A model generated the notes under the pieces. The model saw only the letters and a list, made by a program, of their open reading frames with translations, had not been told where the DNA came from and searched no databases. 64,000 nt of DNA from contig NZ_JACVBX010000015.1 in assembly GCF_014852585.1 (NCBI RefSeq), forward strand, positions 62,001 through 126,000. The letters are read 5' to 3'. Positions 37,919 through 48,383 of the stretch are shown piece by piece (position 1 is the stretch's first letter; each line of letters begins with the position of its first letter). The translations under genes and the position numbers were made by a program. Source of the stretch: Pseudomonas sp. PDM18 (GTDB taxonomy: Bacteria; Pseudomonadota; Gammaproteobacteria; Pseudomonadales; Pseudomonadaceae).

Positions 37919-39400
37919 ATGAGCAAAGAAGTACTGCTGGTTGTTGAGTCGGTATCCAACGAGAAGGGTGTACCGCCTGGCGTGATTTTCGAAGCGCTGG
38001 AGCTCGCTCTGGCGACTGCGACCAAAAAGCGTTTCGAGGATGAGGTTGACCTGCGCGTGGAAATCAACCGCGCCAACGGCAACTACGAAACTTTCCGTCG
38101 CTGGACCATCGTCGAAGACGAGGACTACTCCAATCCGGCATCGGAACTGACCGTCGAAGACGTGCAGGAAGAGCACCCCGGCATGAAAGCCGGCGAGGTC
38201 ATCGAAGAGAAGATCGAGTCCATCGAGTTCGGCCGCATCGCCGCACAGACCGCCAAGCAGGTCATCGTGCAGAAGGTTCGCGAAGCCGAGCGCGCCCAGG
38301 TGGTCGACGCCTACCGCGAGAAGGTCAACGAGATCATCTCCGGCACCGTCAAGAAGGTCACCCGCGACAACGTGATCGTCGACCTGGGCAACAACGCTGA
38401 AGCGCTGCTGGCCCGCGACCAGATCATCCCGCGTGAAACCTTCCGCGTCGGCACCCGCGTGCGTGCCCTGCTGAAGGAAATCCGCAGCGAGAACCGTGGC
38501 CCTCAGCTGATCCTGTCGCGTACCGCGCCGGAAATGCTGATCGAGCTGTTCCGCATCGAAGTACCGGAAATCGCCGAGCAACTGATCGACGTGATGGCCG
38601 CTGCCCGTGATCCGGGTTCGCGCGCCAAGATCGCCGTTCGCTCCAAGGACAAGCGTATCGATCCGCAGGGCGCCTGCATCGGTATGCGTGGTTCCCGCGT
38701 CCAGGCCGTCTCCGGCGAACTGGGCGGTGAGCGTGTGGATATCGTCCTCTGGGACGACAACCCCGCGCAGTTTGTGATCAACGCCATGGCTCCGGCCGAA
38801 GTGGCAGCGATCATCGTCGACGAAGATACCCACACCATGGATATCGCCGTCGCCGAGGACAACCTGGCACAGGCTATCGGCCGCAGTGGCCAGAACGTCC
38901 GTCTGGCCAGCCAACTCACCGGCTGGACCCTGAACGTGATGACCGAGGCCGATATCCAGGCCAAACAGCAGGCTGAAACTGGCGACATCCTGCAGCGCTT
39001 CGTCGACGAGCTGGATGTCGATGAAGAACTCGCCCAGGTTCTGGTTGAAGAAGGTTTCACCACCCTGGAAGAGATTGCCTACGTACCGATGGAAGAGATG
39101 CTCAGCATCGACGGCTTCGACGAAGACATCGTCAACGAGCTGCGCTCGCGTGCCAAGGACCGCCTGCTGACCAAAGCCATCGCCACTGAAGAGAAACTCG
39201 CCGACGCACAACCTGCCGAAGACCTGCTCAGCCTCGATGGTATGACCAAAGAGCTGGCCGTGGACCTGGCACTGCGTGGCGTAACCACCCGTGAAGATCT
39301 TGCCGAGCAATCTATTGACGATCTGCTCGACATCGACGGCATGGACGAAGAGCGTGCCGGCAAGTTGATCATGGCCGCCCGGGCCCATTGGTTCGAGTAA
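37919..39400 (+). CDS. nusA: Transcription termination/antitermination factor NusA
   Basis: A 493-residue RNA polymerase-bound factor. The N-terminal polymerase-binding domain is at 1-125, S1 at about 135-200 ([16 protein letters not shown]), two KH domains at about 230-345 (with [14 protein letters not shown] and [14 protein letters not shown]), and two acidic helical repeats at the C-terminus (about 365-490). The repeats are those that bind RNAP alpha or lambda N in E. coli. NusA may control its own operon through the hairpin at 37365. Confidence 0.98.
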   Translation: MSKEVLLVVESVSNEKGVPPGVIFEALELALATATKKRFEDEVDLRVEINRANGNYETFRRWTIVEDEDYSNPASELTVEDVQEEHPGMKAGEVIEEKIESIEFGRIAAQTAKQVIVQKVREAERAQVVDAYREKVNEIISGTVKKVTRDNVIVDLGNNAEALLARDQIIPRETFRVGTRVRALLKEIRSENRGPQLILSRTAPEMLIELFRIEVPEIAEQLIDVMAAARDPGSRAKIAVRSKDKRIDPQGACIGMRGSRVQAVSGELGGERVDIVLWDDNPAQFVINAMAPAEVAAIIVDEDTHTMDIAVAEDNLAQAIGRSGQNVRLASQLTGWTLNVMTEADIQAKQQAETGDILQRFVDELDVDEELAQVLVEEGFTTLEEIAYVPMEEMLSIDGFDEDIVNELRSRAKDRLLTKAIATEEKLADAQPAEDLLSLDGMTKELAVDLALRGVTTREDLAEQSIDDLLDIDGMDEERAGKLIMAARAHWFE

Positions 39401-39427
39401 GCATTCGCGGCCTGAGGAGAGAAGTGC

Positions 39428-41965
39428 ATGACGCAAGTCACGGTGAAAGAACTGGCCAAGACGGTCGATACGCCGGTGGAGCGCCTGCTGCAGCAGATGC
39501 GCGAAGCGGGTCTGCCCCATAACGATGCCGAGCAGGTAGTGACCGACAGCGAGAAGCAAGCGCTGCTGGCCCACCTGAAAGGCAGCCACGGTGATCGCGC
39601 GGATGAGCCGCGCAAGATCACCCTGCAACGCAAGACCACCTCGACCATTCGAGTCGCTGGCAGCAAGACCGTCAGCGTCGAGGTTCGCAAGAAGAAAACC
39701 TACGTCAAGCGTGACCCTGAAGAGGTCGAGGCCGAGCGTCAGCGCGAGTTGGAAGAGCAGCGCGCCGCCGAAGAAGCTGTACGTGTGAAGGCCGAGGAAG
39801 AGGCTCGCCAGCGCGCCGCTGCAGAAGAGGCTCGCCGTCAGGCCGACGCCGCTCGCCAGACCGCTGGTGTCGCTCCTGCGGCTGCCGCCCCGGCCTCCGC
39901 CGAGGCTCCGCGTGCCGCTGCTCCGGCTGCCGCTCCCGCTGCTCCGGCCGCTGCTGCTCCTGCTGCAGACGACCGCAAGAAGGACGAAGTGCGCCGCGCG
40001 CCCAAGCGTGACGAAGAAGACGAGCGCCGTGATCGCAAGCATGCCCAGCATCGCCCGTCGATCAAGGAAAAGGAAAAGACCACTGCCCCGCGCGTTGTTC
40101 GCAGCGGTGGTGGCGACGACGACGACAGCTTTGGCCGTCGTGGCGGTGGCCGCGGCAAGGGCAAGCTGAAGAAGCGTAACCAGCACGGGTTCCAGAGCCC
40201 GACAGGACCGATTGTGCGTGAAGTGAATATCGGCGAAACCATCACCGTGGGCGAGCTCGCTGCCCAGATGTCGGTGAAGGGTGCCGAGGTCGTCAAGTTC
40301 ATGTTCAAGATGGGCACCCCGGTGACCATCAATCAGGTACTCGACCAGGAAACCGCTCAGCTGATCGCCGAAGAGCTCGGCCACAAGGTCAAGCTGGTCA
40401 GCGAGAACGCCCTGGAAGAGCAACTGGCCGAATCCCTGAAGTTCGAAGGCGAAGCCGTCTCCCGCGCGCCGGTCGTGACCGTCATGGGCCACGTCGACCA
40501 CGGCAAGACCTCGCTGCTCGACTACATTCGTCGTGCGAAGGTTGCAGCTGGCGAAGCCGGCGGCATCACCCAGCACATCGGCGCCTACCACGTGGAAACC
40601 GACCGCGGCATGGTCACTTTCCTCGACACCCCTGGCCACGCTGCGTTCACCGCGATGCGTGCCCGTGGTGCCCAGGCGACCGATATTGTCATCCTCGTGG
40701 TGGCAGCGGACGACGGCGTAATGCCGCAGACCCAGGAAGCCGTACAGCATGCGAAAGCGGCTGGCGTGCCGATCGTGGTTGCGGTGAACAAGATCGACAA
40801 GCCCGACGCCAACCCGGACAACATCAAGAACGGCCTGGCCGCTCTGGATGTGATCCCGGAGGAGTGGGGCGGCGATGCTCCGTACGTTCATGTCTCCGCC
40901 AAGCTGGGTACCGGCGTCGACGAGCTGCTCGAAGCCGTACTGCTGCAGGCTGAAGTGCTTGAACTCAAAGCCACTCCTTCGGCCCCGGGCCGTGGCGTGG
41001 TGGTCGAGTCGCGTCTGGACAAGGGCCGTGGCCCGGTAGCCACCGTGCTGGTCCAGGACGGCACCCTGCGTCAGGGCGACATGGTCCTGGTCGGCGTCAA
41101 CTACGGCCGCGTTCGGGCGATGCTCGACGAGAACGGCAAGCCGATCAAGGAAGCGGGTCCGTCCATTCCAGTCGAGATTCTCGGCCTGGACGGTACGCCG
41201 GATGCGGGTGACGAAGTCTCGGTGATTACCGACGAGAAGAAAGCTCGCGAAGTCGCTCTGTTCCGCCAAGGCAAGTTCCGCGAGGTGAAACTGGCTCGTG
41301 CCCACGCCGGCAAGCTGGAAAACATCTTCGAGAACATGGGCCAGGAAGAGAAGAAGACCCTCAACATCGTCCTCAAGTCCGATGTCCGTGGTTCGCTGGA
41401 GGCCCTGCAGGGTTCGCTCAGCGGCCTGGGCAACGACGAAGTGCAGGTTCGCGTGGTCGGTGGCGGCGTCGGTGGTATCACCGAGTCCGATGCCAACCTG
41501 GCGCTGGCCTCCAACGCGGTGCTGTTCGGCTTCAACGTCCGTGCTGACGCTGGTGCGCGCAAGATTGTCGAGTCCGAAGGCCTCGACATGCGTTACTACA
41601 ACGTGATCTACGACATCATTGAAGACGTCAAGAAAGCCCTGACCGGCATGCTCGGCAGCGATGTTCGCGAGAACATCCTGGGTATTGCCGAAGTGCGTGA
41701 CGTGTTCCGCTCGCCGAAGTTCGGCGCGGTCGCGGGCTGCATGGTCACCGAGGGTCTGGTGCACCGCAACCGTCCGATCCGTGTACTGCGCGACGACGTG
41801 GTTATCTTCGAAGGCGAGCTGGAGTCCCTGCGTCGCTTCAAGGATGACGTCTCCGAAGTTCGTGCCGGCATGGAGTGCGGTATTGGCGTGAAGAGCTACA
41901 ACGACGTCCGCGTCGGCGACAAGATCGAAGTGTTCGAGAAGGTCGAAGTCGCTCGTACTCTGTAA
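39428..41965 (+). CDS. infB: Translation initiation factor IF-2
   Basis: An 845-residue GTPase that delivers fMet-tRNA to the 30S subunit. The N-terminal IF2N domain is followed by a long charged linker (about 90-240) with an Ala/Pro run at 150-185, then a second IF2N domain (about 265-320). The G domain starts with GHVDHGKTS (354-362), then DTPGH and NKIDKPDAN. The C-terminal domains end in [12 protein letters not shown]. The linker is usual for the genus. Confidence 0.98.
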   Translation: MTQVTVKELAKTVDTPVERLLQQMREAGLPHNDAEQVVTDSEKQALLAHLKGSHGDRADEPRKITLQRKTTSTIRVAGSKTVSVEVRKKKTYVKRDPEEVEAERQRELEEQRAAEEAVRVKAEEEARQRAAAEEARRQADAARQTAGVAPAAAAPASAEAPRAAAPAAAPAAPAAAAPAADDRKKDEVRRAPKRDEEDERRDRKHAQHRPSIKEKEKTTAPRVVRSGGGDDDDSFGRRGGGRGKGKLKKRNQHGFQSPTGPIVREVNIGETITVGELAAQMSVKGAEVVKFMFKMGTPVTINQVLDQETAQLIAEELGHKVKLVSENALEEQLAESLKFEGEAVSRAPVVTVMGHVDHGKTSLLDYIRRAKVAAGEAGGITQHIGAYHVETDRGMVTFLDTPGHAAFTAMRARGAQATDIVILVVAADDGVMPQTQEAVQHAKAAGVPIVVAVNKIDKPDANPDNIKNGLAALDVIPEEWGGDAPYVHVSAKLGTGVDELLEAVLLQAEVLELKATPSAPGRGVVVESRLDKGRGPVATVLVQDGTLRQGDMVLVGVNYGRVRAMLDENGKPIKEAGPSIPVEILGLDGTPDAGDEVSVITDEKKAREVALFRQGKFREVKLARAHAGKLENIFENMGQEEKKTLNIVLKSDVRGSLEALQGSLSGLGNDEVQVRVVGGGVGGITESDANLALASNAVLFGFNVRADAGARKIVESEGLDMRYYNVIYDIIEDVKKALTGMLGSDVRENILGIAEVRDVFRSPKFGAVAGCMVTEGLVHRNRPIRVLRDDVVIFEGELESLRRFKDDVSEVRAGMECGIGVKSYNDVRVGDKIEVFEKVEVARTL

Positions 41966-42071
41966 GGGTATTCGAGCGTGAACGCAGCGCCCGGGCCAGC
42001 TGAATTGCTGCCCCGGGCGTTTGCCGCTTTCAGACCCGGAGCCTCGCGGCTCGGGTAAGCAGGTTAGAAAA

Positions 42072-42458
42072 ATGGCTAAAGAGTACAGCCGTACCCAGCG
42101 TATCGGCGACCAGATGCAGCGCGAACTGGCGCTGCTGATCCAGCGTGAAATCAAGGACCCGCGTCTCGGCCTGGTGACCATCACCGGTGTCGACGTGGCC
42201 CGTGACCTGTCCCATGCCAAGGTGTACGTCACCGTGATGGGCCAGGACGACAACGCCGAAGTGGTGAAGCAGAACACCAGCATCCTCAACGATGCTGCCG
42301 GCTTCCTGCGTATGCAGCTGGGCAAGGCGATGAAGCTGCGCACCGTGCCGCAACTGCACTTCAGCTACGACGCCAGCATCCGCCGTGGTGCCGAGCTGTC
42401 GGCGCTGATCGAACGCGCGGTGGCTGCCGATCGTCGCGGCGGCGATTCCGAGGAGTAA
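42072..42458 (+). CDS. rbfA: 30S ribosome-binding factor RbfA
   Basis: A 128-residue KH-like 30S maturation and cold-shock factor: [52 protein letters not shown] 42072 gives the family start. The 106-bp gap after infB has a GC-rich stem-loop (about 41984-42022) without a U-tract. It ends three bases before truB. Confidence 0.97.
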   Translation: MAKEYSRTQRIGDQMQRELALLIQREIKDPRLGLVTITGVDVARDLSHAKVYVTVMGQDDNAEVVKQNTSILNDAAGFLRMQLGKAMKLRTVPQLHFSYDASIRRGAELSALIERAVAADRRGGDSEE

Positions 42459-42461
42459 CGC

Positions 42462-43376
42462 GTGGCCCAGGTGAAACGCATTCGCCGTGCAGTCAACGGT
42501 GTGCTGATTCTCGACAAGCCGCTGGGCATGAGCTCCAACCAGGCGCTGCAGAAGGTGCGCTGGCTGCTCAATGCCGAGAAGGCCGGCCACACCGGCAGCC
42601 TCGACCCGCTGGCGACCGGCGTGCTGCCGCTGTGCTTTGGCGAGGCGACCAAGTTCTCCCAGTACCTGCTCGACGCCGACAAAGCCTACGAGACGATTGC
42701 CAAGCTGGGCGTCACTACCACCACCGCTGATGCCGAGGGTGAAGTAGTCGAGCAGCGCGAAGTGACCGCTGGTCGGGAAGCCATCGAGGCCCTGCTGCCT
42801 CGCTTCCGTGGCGACATAGAGCAGGTGCCGCCGATGTACTCGGCCCTGAAGAAGGACGGCCAGCCGTTGTACAAGCTGGCCCGTGCGGGAGAGGTAGTGG
42901 AGCGCGAGGCGCGTTCTGTTACTATTGCGCGCCTGGAAATGCTCGCGTTCGAGTCGCCCTGTGCGACCCTGGCGGTTTCCTGCAGCAAGGGCACCTACAT
43001 TCGCACCCTGGTCGAAGATCTCGGCCGCGAACTCGGTTGTGGCGCACACGTCGCCGCCCTGCGCCGGACACAGGCAGGTCCCTTCCAGCTGAACCAGTCG
43101 GTCACGCTGGATGAGCTCGAGAAAGTCCATGCCGAGGGTGGCAATGAAGCCCTCGACCGCTTCCTGCTGCCGGTGGATGCCGGCCTGGAGCACTGGCCGC
43201 TGCTGCAGTTGTCGGAGCACAGCGCCTATTACTGGCTGCATGGTCAGCCGGTACGCGCCCCCGATATGCCGAAGTTCGGCATGTTGCGGGTGCAGGATCA
43301 TGAGGGCCGCTTCATCGGTATCGGTGAAGTGGTCGAAGACGGGCGCCTGGCGCCGCGTCGACTGATTCGGTCTTAA
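42462..43376 (+). CDS. truB: tRNA pseudouridine(55) synthase
   Basis: A 304-residue enzyme that makes pseudouridine 55 in the T-loop of nearly all tRNAs. GTG 42462 follows AGGAG (the end of rbfA). The core motif [24 protein letters not shown] carries catalytic Asp48. [17 protein letters not shown], the RNA-binding loop and the PUA-like C-terminal domain (about 250-304) follow. Confidence 0.97.
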   Translation: MAQVKRIRRAVNGVLILDKPLGMSSNQALQKVRWLLNAEKAGHTGSLDPLATGVLPLCFGEATKFSQYLLDADKAYETIAKLGVTTTTADAEGEVVEQREVTAGREAIEALLPRFRGDIEQVPPMYSALKKDGQPLYKLARAGEVVEREARSVTIARLEMLAFESPCATLAVSCSKGTYIRTLVEDLGRELGCGAHVAALRRTQAGPFQLNQSVTLDELEKVHAEGGNEALDRFLLPVDAGLEHWPLLQLSEHSAYYWLHGQPVRAPDMPKFGMLRVQDHEGRFIGIGEVVEDGRLAPRRLIRS

Positions 43377-43474
43377 GACCGAAACCGAGGGTGGCTGTCA
43401 GCAGGCACGGTCACTCCTCTTATTATGAACACAGGGATAAGTCCCTGGCCTGTTACCTCAGAGGAAGCCCCATC

Positions 43475-43744
43475 ATGGCACTGAGCGTCCAAGAAAAAGC
43501 CCAGATCGTTAACGAGTACAAGCAAGCTGAAGGCGACACCGGTTCCCCGGAAGTGCAGGTTGCACTGCTGTCCGCCAACATCAACAAGCTGCAGGATCAC
43601 TTCAAGGCCAACGGCAAAGACCACCACTCCCGTCGTGGCCTGATCCGTATGGTTAACCAGCGTCGTAAGCTGCTGGACTACCTGAAGAGCAAGGACACCT
43701 CTCGTTACAGCGCCCTGATCGGTCGCCTGGGCCTGCGTCGCTAA
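43475..43744 (+). CDS. rpsO: 30S ribosomal protein S15
   Basis: An 89-residue primary 16S rRNA-binding protein with four helices: [29 protein letters not shown], then [32 protein letters not shown] precedes the ATG. The 98-bp gap after truB probably holds its own promoter (TATTAT near 43420) and structured leader, as S15 represses its own translation in E. coli; I could not define these. Confidence 0.98.
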   Translation: MALSVQEKAQIVNEYKQAEGDTGSPEVQVALLSANINKLQDHFKANGKDHHSRRGLIRMVNQRRKLLDYLKSKDTSRYSALIGRLGLRR

Positions 43745-43757
43745 GACGGCAAGCCTG

Positions 43758-43836
43758 AAGTGGGAAGCTGGGAGTCCGGGGTCGTTGGGCGGTGTATACC
43801 GCTCATCGGCTCTGGCTCCCGGCTTTCTCGCTTTTA
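43758..43836 (+). terminator. Long hairpin between rpsO and pnp
   Basis: GAAGCTGGGAG (about 43764-43774) pairs with CTCCCGGCTTT (about 43817-43827), with further weak pairs outside, and a short T-run follows. It probably ends most rpsO transcripts; in E. coli the same gap holds an rpsO terminator and an RNase III site controlling pnp. Confidence 0.5.
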
Positions 43837-43913
43837 TAGGGAATGAAAACGGGTCCGACTCCCGGCATTTCCACAATTTCCCCCAAGGCAACTAAAGCGA
43901 AGGTAGAAAAACC

Positions 43914-46019
43914 GTGAACCCGGTAACCAAGAAATTCCAGTTCGGTCAGTCGACTGTAACCCTCGAGACTGGCCGCATCGCCCGCCAGGCCACCGGTGCC
44001 GTCCTGGTCACCATGGACGACGTCACCGTGCTCTGCACCGTCGTCGGCGCCAAGCAGGCCGACCCAAGCAAGAGCTTCTTCCCGCTCTCCGTGCACTACC
44101 AGGAGAAGACCTACGCAGCCGGCCGCATCCCTGGCGGCTTCTTCAAGCGTGAAGGCCGTCCTTCCGAGAAGGAAACCCTGACCTCGCGCCTGATCGACCG
44201 TCCGATCCGCCCGCTGTTCCCGGAAGGCTTCATGAACGAAGTGCAGGTTGTCTGCACCGTCGTTTCCACCAACAAGAAGTCCGATCCGGACATCGCTGCC
44301 ATGATCGGCACCTCCGCCGCCCTGGCGATCTCCGGCATTCCGTTCGCCGGCCCGATCGGCGCTGCCCGCGTTGGCTTCCACCCGGAAATCGGCTACATCC
44401 TCAACCCGACCTACGAGCAGCAGCAGAGCTCCAGCCTCGACATGGTCGTGGCCGGCACCTCCGACGCCGTGCTGATGGTTGAATCCGAAGCCGACGAGCT
44501 GACCGAAGACCAGATGCTGGGCGCTGTGCTGTTTGCACACGAAGAGTTCCAGTCGGTTATCCGCGCCGTTGCCGAGCTGGCTACCGAAGTCGGCAAGCCG
44601 ACCTGGAACTGGGCTGCCCCGGTGGAGAACACCGCCCTGGTCAATGCCATCAAGGCCGAGTTCGGTGCCGCTATCTCCGAAGCCTACACCGTCACCGTTA
44701 AGCAAGACCGTTATGCCGCCCTGGGCGCCCTGCGTGACGAAGTTGTCGCCAAGTTCGCCGGCGAAGGCGAAGGCCAGTTCTCCGCAGCTGAAGTCAAAGA
44801 CGTCTTCGGCCTGCTGGAGTACCGCACCGTTCGCGAAAACATCGTCAACGGCAAACCGCGCATCGACGGCCGTGACACCCGCACCGTTCGTCCGCTGCGA
44901 ATCGAAGTCGGCGTACTGGGCAAGACCCACGGCTCGGCGCTGTTCACCCGTGGCGAAACCCAGGCTCTGGTCGTTGCCACCCTCGGCACCGCCCGTGACG
45001 CTCAGCTGCTCGACACCCTCGAAGGCGAGCGCAAAGACCCCTTCATGCTGCACTACAACTTCCCGCCGTTCTCGGTAGGTGAGTGTGGCCGCATGGGTAG
45101 CGCGGGCCGTCGTGAAATCGGCCACGGCCGTCTGGCACGTCGCAGCGTTGCTGCCATGCTGCCGACCCAGGACGAGTTCCCCTACACCATCCGCGTCGTT
45201 TCCGAGATCACTGAATCCAACGGTTCCAGCTCCATGGCTTCCGTTTGCGGTGCTTCCCTGGCTCTGATGGACGCCGGTGTTCCGGTCAAGGCGCCGGTTG
45301 CCGGTATCGCCATGGGTCTGGTGAAGGAAGGCGACAAGTTCGCCATCCTGACCGACATCCTGGGTGACGAAGACCACCTGGGCGACATGGACTTCAAAGT
45401 CGCCGGTACCGACAAGGGTGTTACCGCCCTGCAGATGGACATCAAGATCAACGGCATCACCGAAGAGATCATGGAGATCGCCCTGGGCCAGGCCCTGGAA
45501 GCTCGCCTGAACATCCTCGGCCAGATGAACCAGATCATCGCCGCCCCGCGCGCCGAGCTGTCGGAAAACGCTCCGACCATGATCCAGATGAAGATCGACA
45601 CCGACAAGATCCGCGACGTCATCGGCAAGGGCGGCGCCACCATTCGCAGCATCTGCGAAGAGACCAAGGCCTCGATCGACATCGAGGACGATGGCAGCGT
45701 GAAGATCTACGGCGAAACCAAGGAAGCTGCCGAGGCCGCCAAGCAGCGCGTTCTGGGCATCACCGCGGAAGCCGAGATCGGCAAGATCTACGTTGGCAAG
45801 GTTGAGCGCATCGTGGACTTCGGTGCCTTCGTCAACATCCTGCCGGGCAAGGATGGTCTGGTGCACATCTCGCAGATCAGCGACAAGCGCATCGACAAGG
45901 TCACCGACGTTCTGCAGGAAGGCCAGGAAGTCAAAGTCCTGGTTCTCGATGTGGACAACCGTGGCCGCATCAAGCTGTCGATCAAGGATGTAGCCGCTGC
46001 TGAAGCCTCCGGCGTGTAA
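43914..46019 (+). CDS. pnp: Polyribonucleotide nucleotidyltransferase (PNPase)
   Basis: A 701-residue 3'-5' phosphorolytic exoribonuclease, trimeric, part of the RNA degradosome. The start is GTG 43914 after GAAGGTAG. It has two RNase PH domains (about 1-215 and 305-540, the second with [19 protein letters not shown]), a KH domain (about 553-612, [12 protein letters not shown]) and an S1 domain (about 620-690, [28 protein letters not shown]). Confidence 0.98.
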   Translation: MNPVTKKFQFGQSTVTLETGRIARQATGAVLVTMDDVTVLCTVVGAKQADPSKSFFPLSVHYQEKTYAAGRIPGGFFKREGRPSEKETLTSRLIDRPIRPLFPEGFMNEVQVVCTVVSTNKKSDPDIAAMIGTSAALAISGIPFAGPIGAARVGFHPEIGYILNPTYEQQQSSSLDMVVAGTSDAVLMVESEADELTEDQMLGAVLFAHEEFQSVIRAVAELATEVGKPTWNWAAPVENTALVNAIKAEFGAAISEAYTVTVKQDRYAALGALRDEVVAKFAGEGEGQFSAAEVKDVFGLLEYRTVRENIVNGKPRIDGRDTRTVRPLRIEVGVLGKTHGSALFTRGETQALVVATLGTARDAQLLDTLEGERKDPFMLHYNFPPFSVGECGRMGSAGRREIGHGRLARRSVAAMLPTQDEFPYTIRVVSEITESNGSSSMASVCGASLALMDAGVPVKAPVAGIAMGLVKEGDKFAILTDILGDEDHLGDMDFKVAGTDKGVTALQMDIKINGITEEIMEIALGQALEARLNILGQMNQIIAAPRAELSENAPTMIQMKIDTDKIRDVIGKGGATIRSICEETKASIDIEDDGSVKIYGETKEAAEAAKQRVLGITAEAEIGKIYVGKVERIVDFGAFVNILPGKDGLVHISQISDKRIDKVTDVLQEGQEVKVLVLDVDNRGRIKLSIKDVAAAEASGV

Positions 46020-46037
46020 GCAATCGGTGAAATGAAG

Positions 46038-46065
46038 GAGGGCCCCTTGCGGGCCCTCTTTTTTT
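46038..46065 (+). terminator. Intrinsic terminator after pnp
   Basis: GAGGGCCC-CTTGC-GGGCCCTC is followed by seven or more Ts: a strong stop for the nusA-pnp operon. Confidence 0.92.
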
Positions 46066-46113
46066 GCCTTGAAAATGCGCTATTCGCCGATCTCGCTCCA
46101 AGGATGCCCCGAG

Positions 46114-47535
46114 ATGGACAAGCGTTACTGCCACTACCACAGTGCTCAGCCCGCGACGTGGCATTGCCAGCCGTGCGAGCGGCATTACGGCGATTGCTGC
46201 ATTCCCCTCAACGCCGATGCTCCCGAGTACGCGCCGGCGTGTCCGTTGTGCCGCGGCCACCTGCGCTTCCTTGGAGCAGCCAACACCGCGCAACCTTTCT
46301 GGGAGCGCCTGCCGAAGTTCTTCGCCTACGGCTTCCAGACCGGGCCGCTGGCATTCTGCGCCTTGCTGGCACTCGCTTGTGTGTTCATGCCAGCCATGAT
46401 CGTGCTTTGGGTCGCATTGCTCAGCGTGGCGACCAAGTACCTGCATAGCGTGATCGAAACCGCGAGCTTTGGCGGTCAGGACGCCCCGGGCCTGATTGAA
46501 GCCTTCAGCGCCGACAGCCTGCGGACCTTCTTTCAGCAACTGGCGGTCTTCCTGATCGCCCTGGTCCTGCTCTGGCTGGCGGCCGACTTCCACAGCGAGG
46601 CCGTTTACTGGGCCGCCAACATCGGCCTCATGCTGGTGCTGCCGGCGAGCATCATCCGCCTGTCCCTGGACAAGAGCCTGGGCTCCGCGCTCAGCCCCAG
46701 TGAAGTAGGGCAGGTCATTGCCGCCATGGGCTGGCGTTACCTCATTCTCTGCGTGTTCCTGTTCATCCTCTGGCAATCGCCCACCTATGTCGGCTGGTTG
46801 CTCTCCAACGGACTGCCACGCGTGGTAATGGTCCCGATAGTGGCGGGGCTGACCGGTTATTTCTCCGTGGTGATGTGCGCCATGATGGGCTATGCCGTGT
46901 TCCAGTATCAGGGCGAGCTGGGCTACGTCTCCGCCGGGGAAGACGCACCAGCCGGCTTTGCCGCGCCGGAATGGCATCGCCGCAAGGCGCTGGCCGAGGC
47001 GGAAGTGCGGGTCAAGGAGGGGCAGACCGGCGCCGCCCTGGAGATTCTGGTCGCCGCCCTGCGTGAAGGACGCCAGGACCTCAAGCTGAACGAGCGTTAT
47101 CACCAACTGCTCTTCGCCTTGAATGAGCGCGCCGAGTGCCTGAACCATCTGCCGCATTATCTTGGCCTGGCCAGCCGGCTCAATCCGCAGTTGGCCGCCA
47201 GCGCATTCCTCAATGCCCGACAGTTGCAGGCAGATTACTTACCGGAGGATCCGAGCGTGTGCGAGCGCATTGCCGAGGTCCTGATCGAGCGCCACAAGGC
47301 CCGAGAGGGGCTGAGCCTGCTGCGCAACCTGCACAAGCGTTTCCCGGATTACCCCGGCATTCCGCGCGCGTACCTGATGGCGGCACGGGCGTTTTCGGAA
47401 CGGCTTGGGCAGGTCGAGCCCGCGCAGCAGCTACTGGCCTTCATTCGTCAGCGCTACCCCGCGTTCGAGCAGATGGGGGAGGTGGTACAACTCGAGGCGG
47501 TGCTCGCTAAGTTGGGGCGCAACTCTGGCACCTGA
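46114..47535 (+). CDS. Unknown membrane protein: Cys/His zinc-binding head, five or six TM helices, helical-repeat tail
   Basis: With ATG 46114 (after AAGGA) the protein has 473 residues; ATG 46069 would add 15 but lies against the terminator. Residues 6-49 hold Cys and His pairs (C6, H9, C18, C21, H24, C28, C29, C43, C46, H49) in a pattern like a B-box or double zinc ribbon. About 70-285 has several membrane helices (LAFCALLALACVFMPAMIVLWVALL; FQQLAVFLIALVLLWLAA). About 300-473 is soluble, helical and TPR-like (ALAEAEVRVKEGQTGAALEILVAALREG). I do not recognise a named family. It is a single gene between terminators, with no partner. Confidence 0.82.
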   Translation: MDKRYCHYHSAQPATWHCQPCERHYGDCCIPLNADAPEYAPACPLCRGHLRFLGAANTAQPFWERLPKFFAYGFQTGPLAFCALLALACVFMPAMIVLWVALLSVATKYLHSVIETASFGGQDAPGLIEAFSADSLRTFFQQLAVFLIALVLLWLAADFHSEAVYWAANIGLMLVLPASIIRLSLDKSLGSALSPSEVGQVIAAMGWRYLILCVFLFILWQSPTYVGWLLSNGLPRVVMVPIVAGLTGYFSVVMCAMMGYAVFQYQGELGYVSAGEDAPAGFAAPEWHRRKALAEAEVRVKEGQTGAALEILVAALREGRQDLKLNERYHQLLFALNERAECLNHLPHYLGLASRLNPQLAASAFLNARQLQADYLPEDPSVCERIAEVLIERHKAREGLSLLRNLHKRFPDYPGIPRAYLMAARAFSERLGQVEPAQQLLAFIRQRYPAFEQMGEVVQLEAVLAKLGRNSGT

Positions 47536-47561
47536 TCGTGCAACCTGCATGAAGCGCAACG

Positions 47562-47579
47562 GCAGTTTTTGCAAACTGC
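47562..47579. promoter_or_regulatory. Candidate enhancer (upstream activator) site for the sigma-54 promoter
   Basis: GCAGTTT-TTGC-AAACTGC is a perfect seven-base inverted repeat centred about 103 bp before the predicted start, a normal distance for a sigma-54 activator. The activator is unknown. Confidence 0.4.
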
Positions 47580-47647
47580 AAGCGACAGGCGCTTTTGGCA
47601 TTTATTCAACTTGTTGATTTATAAGGTTTTTGCTGAATTAGAAAAGC

Positions 47648-47662
47648 TGGCACAGGGCTTGC
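47648..47662 (+). promoter_or_regulatory. Sigma-54 (RpoN) promoter upstream of the BON-CsbD pair
   Basis: TGGCAC-AGGGC-TTGC matches the -24/-12 consensus TGGCAC-N5-TTGC at every fixed base. Transcription would start near 47674, about 55 bp before the BON gene. Confidence 0.8.
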
Positions 47663-47728
47663 GATAGTCCTAGTGCAACTGCTGCCAGGCACGGGCCGCA
47701 GTTTTCCAATAATTCAGGAGAAACCGCC

Positions 47729-48076
47729 ATGAAACGTTTCAACAAACTGGCTCTCGCCGCTGCCACTGCAACCGCCCTGAGCTTCTCGTTCGCCAACTCG
47801 GTGTTCGCCCAGCCGACGACTCTGGCCGCCAACGAGACAGTCCAGAAAACCGAAGAGGCGGTCTCTGATACCTGGATCACCAGCAAGGTGAAGTCCAGCC
47901 TGATCGCTGACAAAGACATCAGCGGCACCAACATCAAAGTCGAGACTAACAAAGGTGTGGTCTCGCTTTCCGGTAACGTCAAGACCGACGCCGAGAAGGA
48001 ACTGGCGATCAAGACCGCCAAAGGCATCAAGGGCGTGACTGCCGTCTCCGCCGATGGCCTGAAATCGGTCGAGTAA
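47729..48076 (+). CDS. Periplasmic BON-domain protein (OsmY-like)
   Basis: A 115-residue protein. Residues 1-27 are a signal peptide ([22 protein letters not shown], cut near VFA). The rest is one BON domain: [61 protein letters not shown]. OsmY-type proteins protect the envelope under osmotic or other stress and may bind phospholipid. CAGGAGA precedes the ATG. It is followed 46 bp later by a CsbD-family gene, a common stress pairing, and both sit behind the sigma-54 site. Confidence 0.93.
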   Translation: MKRFNKLALAAATATALSFSFANSVFAQPTTLAANETVQKTEEAVSDTWITSKVKSSLIADKDISGTNIKVETNKGVVSLSGNVKTDAEKELAIKTAKGIKGVTAVSADGLKSVE

Positions 48077-48122
48077 GAACCACAGGCTCTTACCCTATCC
48101 AACCTCAAGCAGGAGGATCGCC

Positions 48123-48320
48123 ATGAACACTGACGTCATCAAAGGCAAGTGGAAGCAGCTGTCCGGCACCATGAAGGAAAAGTGGGGCAAGCTGACCGAC
48201 GACGATGTGCAAGCGGCAGACGGACACGCCGAGTACCTGGTCGGCAAACTGCAGGAACGCTACGGCTGGACCAAAGAGAAAGCGGAAGAGGAAGTCCGCG
48301 ATTTCAGCAGCCGTCTGTAG
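48123..48320 (+). CDS. CsbD family stress-response protein (YjbJ-like)
   Basis: A 65-residue hydrophilic protein: [28 protein letters not shown] ... [16 protein letters not shown]. This is the full CsbD motif with its regular Trp/Lys spacing. CsbD proteins accumulate under general stress and in stationary phase; the mechanism is unknown. AGGAGG lies seven bases before the ATG, a very strong site. It is probably co-transcribed with the BON gene and ends at the terminator at 48343. Confidence 0.95.
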   Translation: MNTDVIKGKWKQLSGTMKEKWGKLTDDDVQAADGHAEYLVGKLQERYGWTKEKAEEEVRDFSSRL

Positions 48321-48342
48321 ATCCCAGGGACAGGGATGGTCC

Positions 48343-48373
48343 AAGCCCCGCCGGTTCGCCGGCGGGGCTTTTT
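48343..48373. terminator. Terminator after the CsbD gene
   Basis: AAGCCCCGCCGG-TTCG-CCGGCGGGGCTTTTT is a very stable stem with a UUCG tetraloop and T-run. It lies between convergent genes. Confidence 0.92.
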
Positions 48374-48383
48374 CATGGGCGAG

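Noticed and set aside
37427-42343. A 1638-codon open frame on the minus strand across rimP, nusA, infB and rbfA
   Set aside because: The plus-strand genes are certain and conserved. In GC-rich Pseudomonas DNA, codons that read as stops on the other strand (TTA, CTA, TCA) are avoided, so long antisense frames appear by chance. The translation has no recognisable domain.
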